From: Polydactylus sextarius
Taxonomy: Eukaryota > Chordata > Actinopteri > Polynemidae
Length of the DNA stretch: 64,000 nt
Assembly (NCBI GenBank): GCA_016801845.1
Contig: CM028910.1
Span: 7,533,629 to 7,597,628 of the forward strand
Direction: 5' to 3'
Position 1 is the stretch's first letter, and the number at the start of each line of letters is the position of its first letter. This document shows positions 35,580 to 64,000 of this stretch, piece after piece. Position numbers and translations under genes: made by a program. The notes under the pieces were generated by a model that saw nothing but the letters and a program-made list of their open reading frames with translations, was not told the DNA's origin and did no database searches.

Positions 35580-35956
35580 CTCGCTCAGTCGTACGTCCGA
35601 CCACTTATGCAAATCCGCTCTTCCCGAATATGGACACGGAGGAATGAAATATGGTGGAGGAGGCGAACATGGAGGACCGAGGACCGTGAGAGCGCCGCGG
35701 CATTGAGAGTGTGTGTGTGTGAGTGTGTGTGTGTGTGTGTGTTTTCGGGGGTTGTAAGAAAGAAAAGTGGATGTACCTCCTGTGGGACGTTTTCAACGGA
35801 GAACCGCGGTGGAAATTTTTTATATATTCACGTCTCTTTTCTTTGCGGCGGACAAGTGCGTCGAGGTAGAGTTTGTTGTAATGCAGTGAAGAGCGACTTT
35901 TTCGGGGGGATAAAAAGCAGGGCAGGGGGCTTCTGCCCTCTCACCATCCCGACGCT
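35580..35956 (+). promoter_or_regulatory. wwc3: Presumed wwc3 promoter and 5' UTR
   Basis: The 300-400 bases before the ATG are locally GC- and CpG-rich, unlike the AT-rich flanks. Visible sites are a perfect octamer ATGCAAAT at 35607-35614, GGAATG (TEAD/MCAT core) at 35641-35646 and a TATA-like GATAAAAAG at 35909-35917. A GT-repeat fills 35709-35742. Several ATGs precede the start, including one at 35607 that opens an out-of-frame frame running past the end of exon 1. Long 5' leaders would therefore carry upstream ORFs, and a start site downstream of about 35780 is more comfortable. The transcription start is not visible. Confidence 0.5.
35709..35742. repeat. (GT)n microsatellite in wwc3 5' region
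   Basis: An interrupted GT run of about 16 units roughly 215-250 bases before the wwc3 ATG. Confidence 0.95.
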
Positions 35957-61530
<25,574 letters not shown>

Positions 61531-64000
61531 GAGCTTGCTTCTGTATTACGTGACTTAACATGAAGTATTTGTCAAAAAAAACAAAAAAAAAAAAACAAAA
61601 CAAAAAAAAAAATTCTGAGCTCATGAAGTACAAAGTTCTTTCAAGGACACGGGGCAGGGCGACGAGCAGGTGATGTCGAAGATTTGGAAGGTTTCGCAGT
61701 TTCAGAAGTGTTTGTGCGGCTGTTCTTCCACACGTGAACAGACTAGACAGTTACTGACAACAGCACAACTGTTCATTTCCTTTTTGGGGAAGACGCCTTT
61801 CATAAGGAAACAGTTTCTCTTTTACACTCGTATGAGTTCCTTCTGTTGTTTGTGCTTACAAAAAGGCTGGAAGACGGGAACAAGTCGGTTTGGACAAATT
61901 CACTGTACTGTAACTTATTTTATAGTACTTTTCCTTGAAGGAAATAAAAAAAAATGCTTCCTGCTTTTTAAGTGTATTTTGTAGCTTTGAACAAATAGCA
62001 CTTCAGTGTTTTTACATACAGTAAAATGGAACTATGGTCTGATTTTTTTGTTTTCTGTTACCTAATTCTTAAGAGTTATTTACATCAAATGTCACTTTGT
62101 AATCCACTTTTATTACTGATGTCATTGTCCTTTTGTTATGTTATTAAAATTAATATTATTTCATGTACTTTTCAATATATGGATGAATATATGAAACACT
62201 GTATTCAGATTTTTTTATGATGTCTGTATGAACATCTGCAGTGTTACCTCTTGTGAAGATAAAACCATTAAACCACGTTTCGACGCTTCGCTTTTTTTAT
62301 CGCTGGTGTTTCGATGCAGGAACGTGAAACAGGATTTTGTTCAGTGACGAGCGTCTTGCTGGGATGAAGTAAACGTCACATTGTGCTCACATTAACATTT
62401 TATTTAACTGTGTCACCACCATGTTACACGTGACTTCGCTGCAACCACAGATAGATTGTGATGAGCGATGACCCTGTTTTAGTCTAAACTTGCCAAATCT
62501 TAAGAAGCTCTACCACACACCAGCTGTGTCAGCTACTTATTTTGATACAACATCCTGTTCGAGTCTTTCTACATGAGCCAGCAAAGGCCCCGGAGAAGCA
62601 CAGTGTCACTTTCCTCCATATCTCTGATCTCGGGTTGAATACACCCTGAAAAAAATAAATAAATAAAATAAAAAATTAAGACAAACGGTTAAACTGGATC
62701 TTTAAAGTGGATGACTGTCCACGGCTTGTTGTGTGTAAATGTGTAATTAAAAAGCAACTAACGCCAAAACCAAAACCCCTTTCCCATTCTTGTGGCTTAT
62801 TTCCCCCCCCCCAAAAAAAGCTCATAATCTGAAAAATGCCCTCAAGGCCCCGCAGGCAATCCTGTCCCAGGTCTCTACTTGTCTGTGATGTGTTGGCTTC
62901 AGAAACACTTCACGACATAACACGAGAACCAAACCACCACCACCACCTGCAAACCAAGGTTATTTTAGGTTTATTAGCGACTTACTGTGTGACGATATGT
63001 TGGTGATAGACAGGAAAGGCAGGTAGGAAAGAGGACAGTGGCTCAGTAGAAAGACCTGGAATCAAACCAGGCTATTTGTTTTAAGTCTTGCTATAGCAGA
63101 CAGACTCAAGTAAGTGAGTTATCTGTTTATTATAAGAACATTTGTTTTTGTCTGGTGTTTTAAACATAAATTATTAGCCTGTCACAACATTGCTGTTTGT
63201 GTTTTTCTTGCTTTATCGTATGTTTTACAAATGCCAATACTGTGGACATTATTATAAATTGTATTGTTTTAGTTTCAGTAGTTTCCCTTGTTTCCGTTCA
63301 CTAGAAGAAGAAAAAAAATTTGAAAAAGCTTGAATTAGGTAATCTGCCGTTTGAAATCTCTTGTGGTGCACCACCCATGTCATTTGTAGTGGACGAGCTC
63401 TTTGTTTTTAATGGTGAAAAACACCTTTTCATCATAAAACAAAAAAAAAAAAAAAAATCCAAAATCTTTTTTTTTTTTCTTCAAACCATAATTTAATATT
63501 TAATGTAGCAAGAAAAAAGTGTATAACTGGGATGTTGCCTATACCTGGGTGTTTAAGACACACACACACACACACACACAAAAAAAAAACAAGCCTAGAT
63601 CCATCTTCTATTTAAAGCATATCTAACTTGGACCAAATGCCACAAAAAAGATCTGCATTGTCTGTACTAACACTAATCCACCAGGGTAGTAGCTGTTTAC
63701 ATTAAACAGACACTGCAATAAAAGAGAATATTTGATTTGACAGAAGCAGCGTGTCTATCAGTGTTTACAGATCAAATGAAAACTGTGGTTATACTGTACA
63801 AGTACAATCACTAGACTAGTCAACATATGGGCTCTGTATTCAATTGTATAAACACATGTACCTGTGAGGTCCAATAAAAATAGGAGCGTTTTTCATTTGT
63901 GGGGATATGTTGTCAAGAAATAAACACTGAACTTATCAGGCTTTAAAAAAACATTAAGTTAAGAGTAGCACCAGTAAACTTCACTTGTGGTGTTGCAGCA
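61531..64000 (+). other. wwc3 3' UTR and downstream sequence
   Basis: No coding content. AATAAA or ATTAAA occurs at 61943-61948, 62143-62148, 62267-62272, 63717-63722, 63873-63878 and 63919-63924, so a UTR of about 0.4-0.75 kb or one of about 2.4 kb is possible. A-rich tracts lie at 61576-61612 and 63440-63458, a C11-A7 junction near 62805-62819 and (AC)n at 63558-63580. The window ends without showing another gene. Confidence 0.6.

Noticed and set aside
63040..63085. Possible tRNA-like or SINE fragment (GTGGCTCAGTAGAAAG, GGAATCAAACC)
   Set aside because: The A-box-like and B-box-like words are on opposite strands, so no consistent tRNA-derived head.

Overview
This window is vertebrate, almost certainly teleost, nuclear DNA. 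It has multi-exon genes with GT-AG introns, AATAAA/ATTAAA signals, long dinucleotide microsatellites and fish-type dispersed repeats, including a Tc1 transposase relic, a tRNA-derived SINE and a non-LTR reverse transcriptase relic. Several intronic repeats resemble families I remember as common in percomorph fishes, so a spiny-rayed fish is the best guess. I see no prokaryotic system, CRISPR array or virus.

The window holds four protein-coding genes. (1) shroom2, + strand, enters from the left: its promoter and first PDZ exon(s) lie upstream, and nine constitutive exons from 3342 to 23253 carry the rest of the PDZ domain, ASD1 and ASD2. A tenth, apparently unreported, 34-codon cassette exon sits at 12013-12114. 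(2) cldn34, + strand, is a single-exon claudin at 25863-26576. (3) A second single-exon claudin of the claudin-22/24 type lies on the - strand at 31566-32225. (4) wwc3 (KIBRA family), + strand, is complete in 23 coding exons from 35957 to 61530. It encodes two WW domains, coiled coils, a C2 domain and the terminal ADDV, with all exon phases joining into a 1162-residue protein. One intron uses a GC donor.

The order shroom2 - cldn34 - wwc3 matches human Xp22 (SHROOM2 - CLDN34 - WWC3), which supports the names. The claudin-22/24-like gene beside wwc3 recalls human WWC2 - CLDN22/CLDN24 on 4q35, suggesting that the claudin-WWC linkage predates the vertebrate genome duplications. Functionally the locus is an epithelial-polarity neighbourhood: Shroom2 recruits Rho kinase to apical junctional actin, the claudins are tight-junction four-helix proteins, and WWC proteins are cortical scaffolds upstream of the Hippo kinases. 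Nothing in the sequence shows that the genes are co-regulated.

About 80 percent of the window is intron or intergenic DNA. Intron 1 of wwc3 (10.4 kb) holds a 175-bp GT repeat, a (CTG)14 tract and several old repeats. The 3.4 kb between the second claudin and wwc3 holds a duplicated ~140-bp segment and the Tc1 relic.
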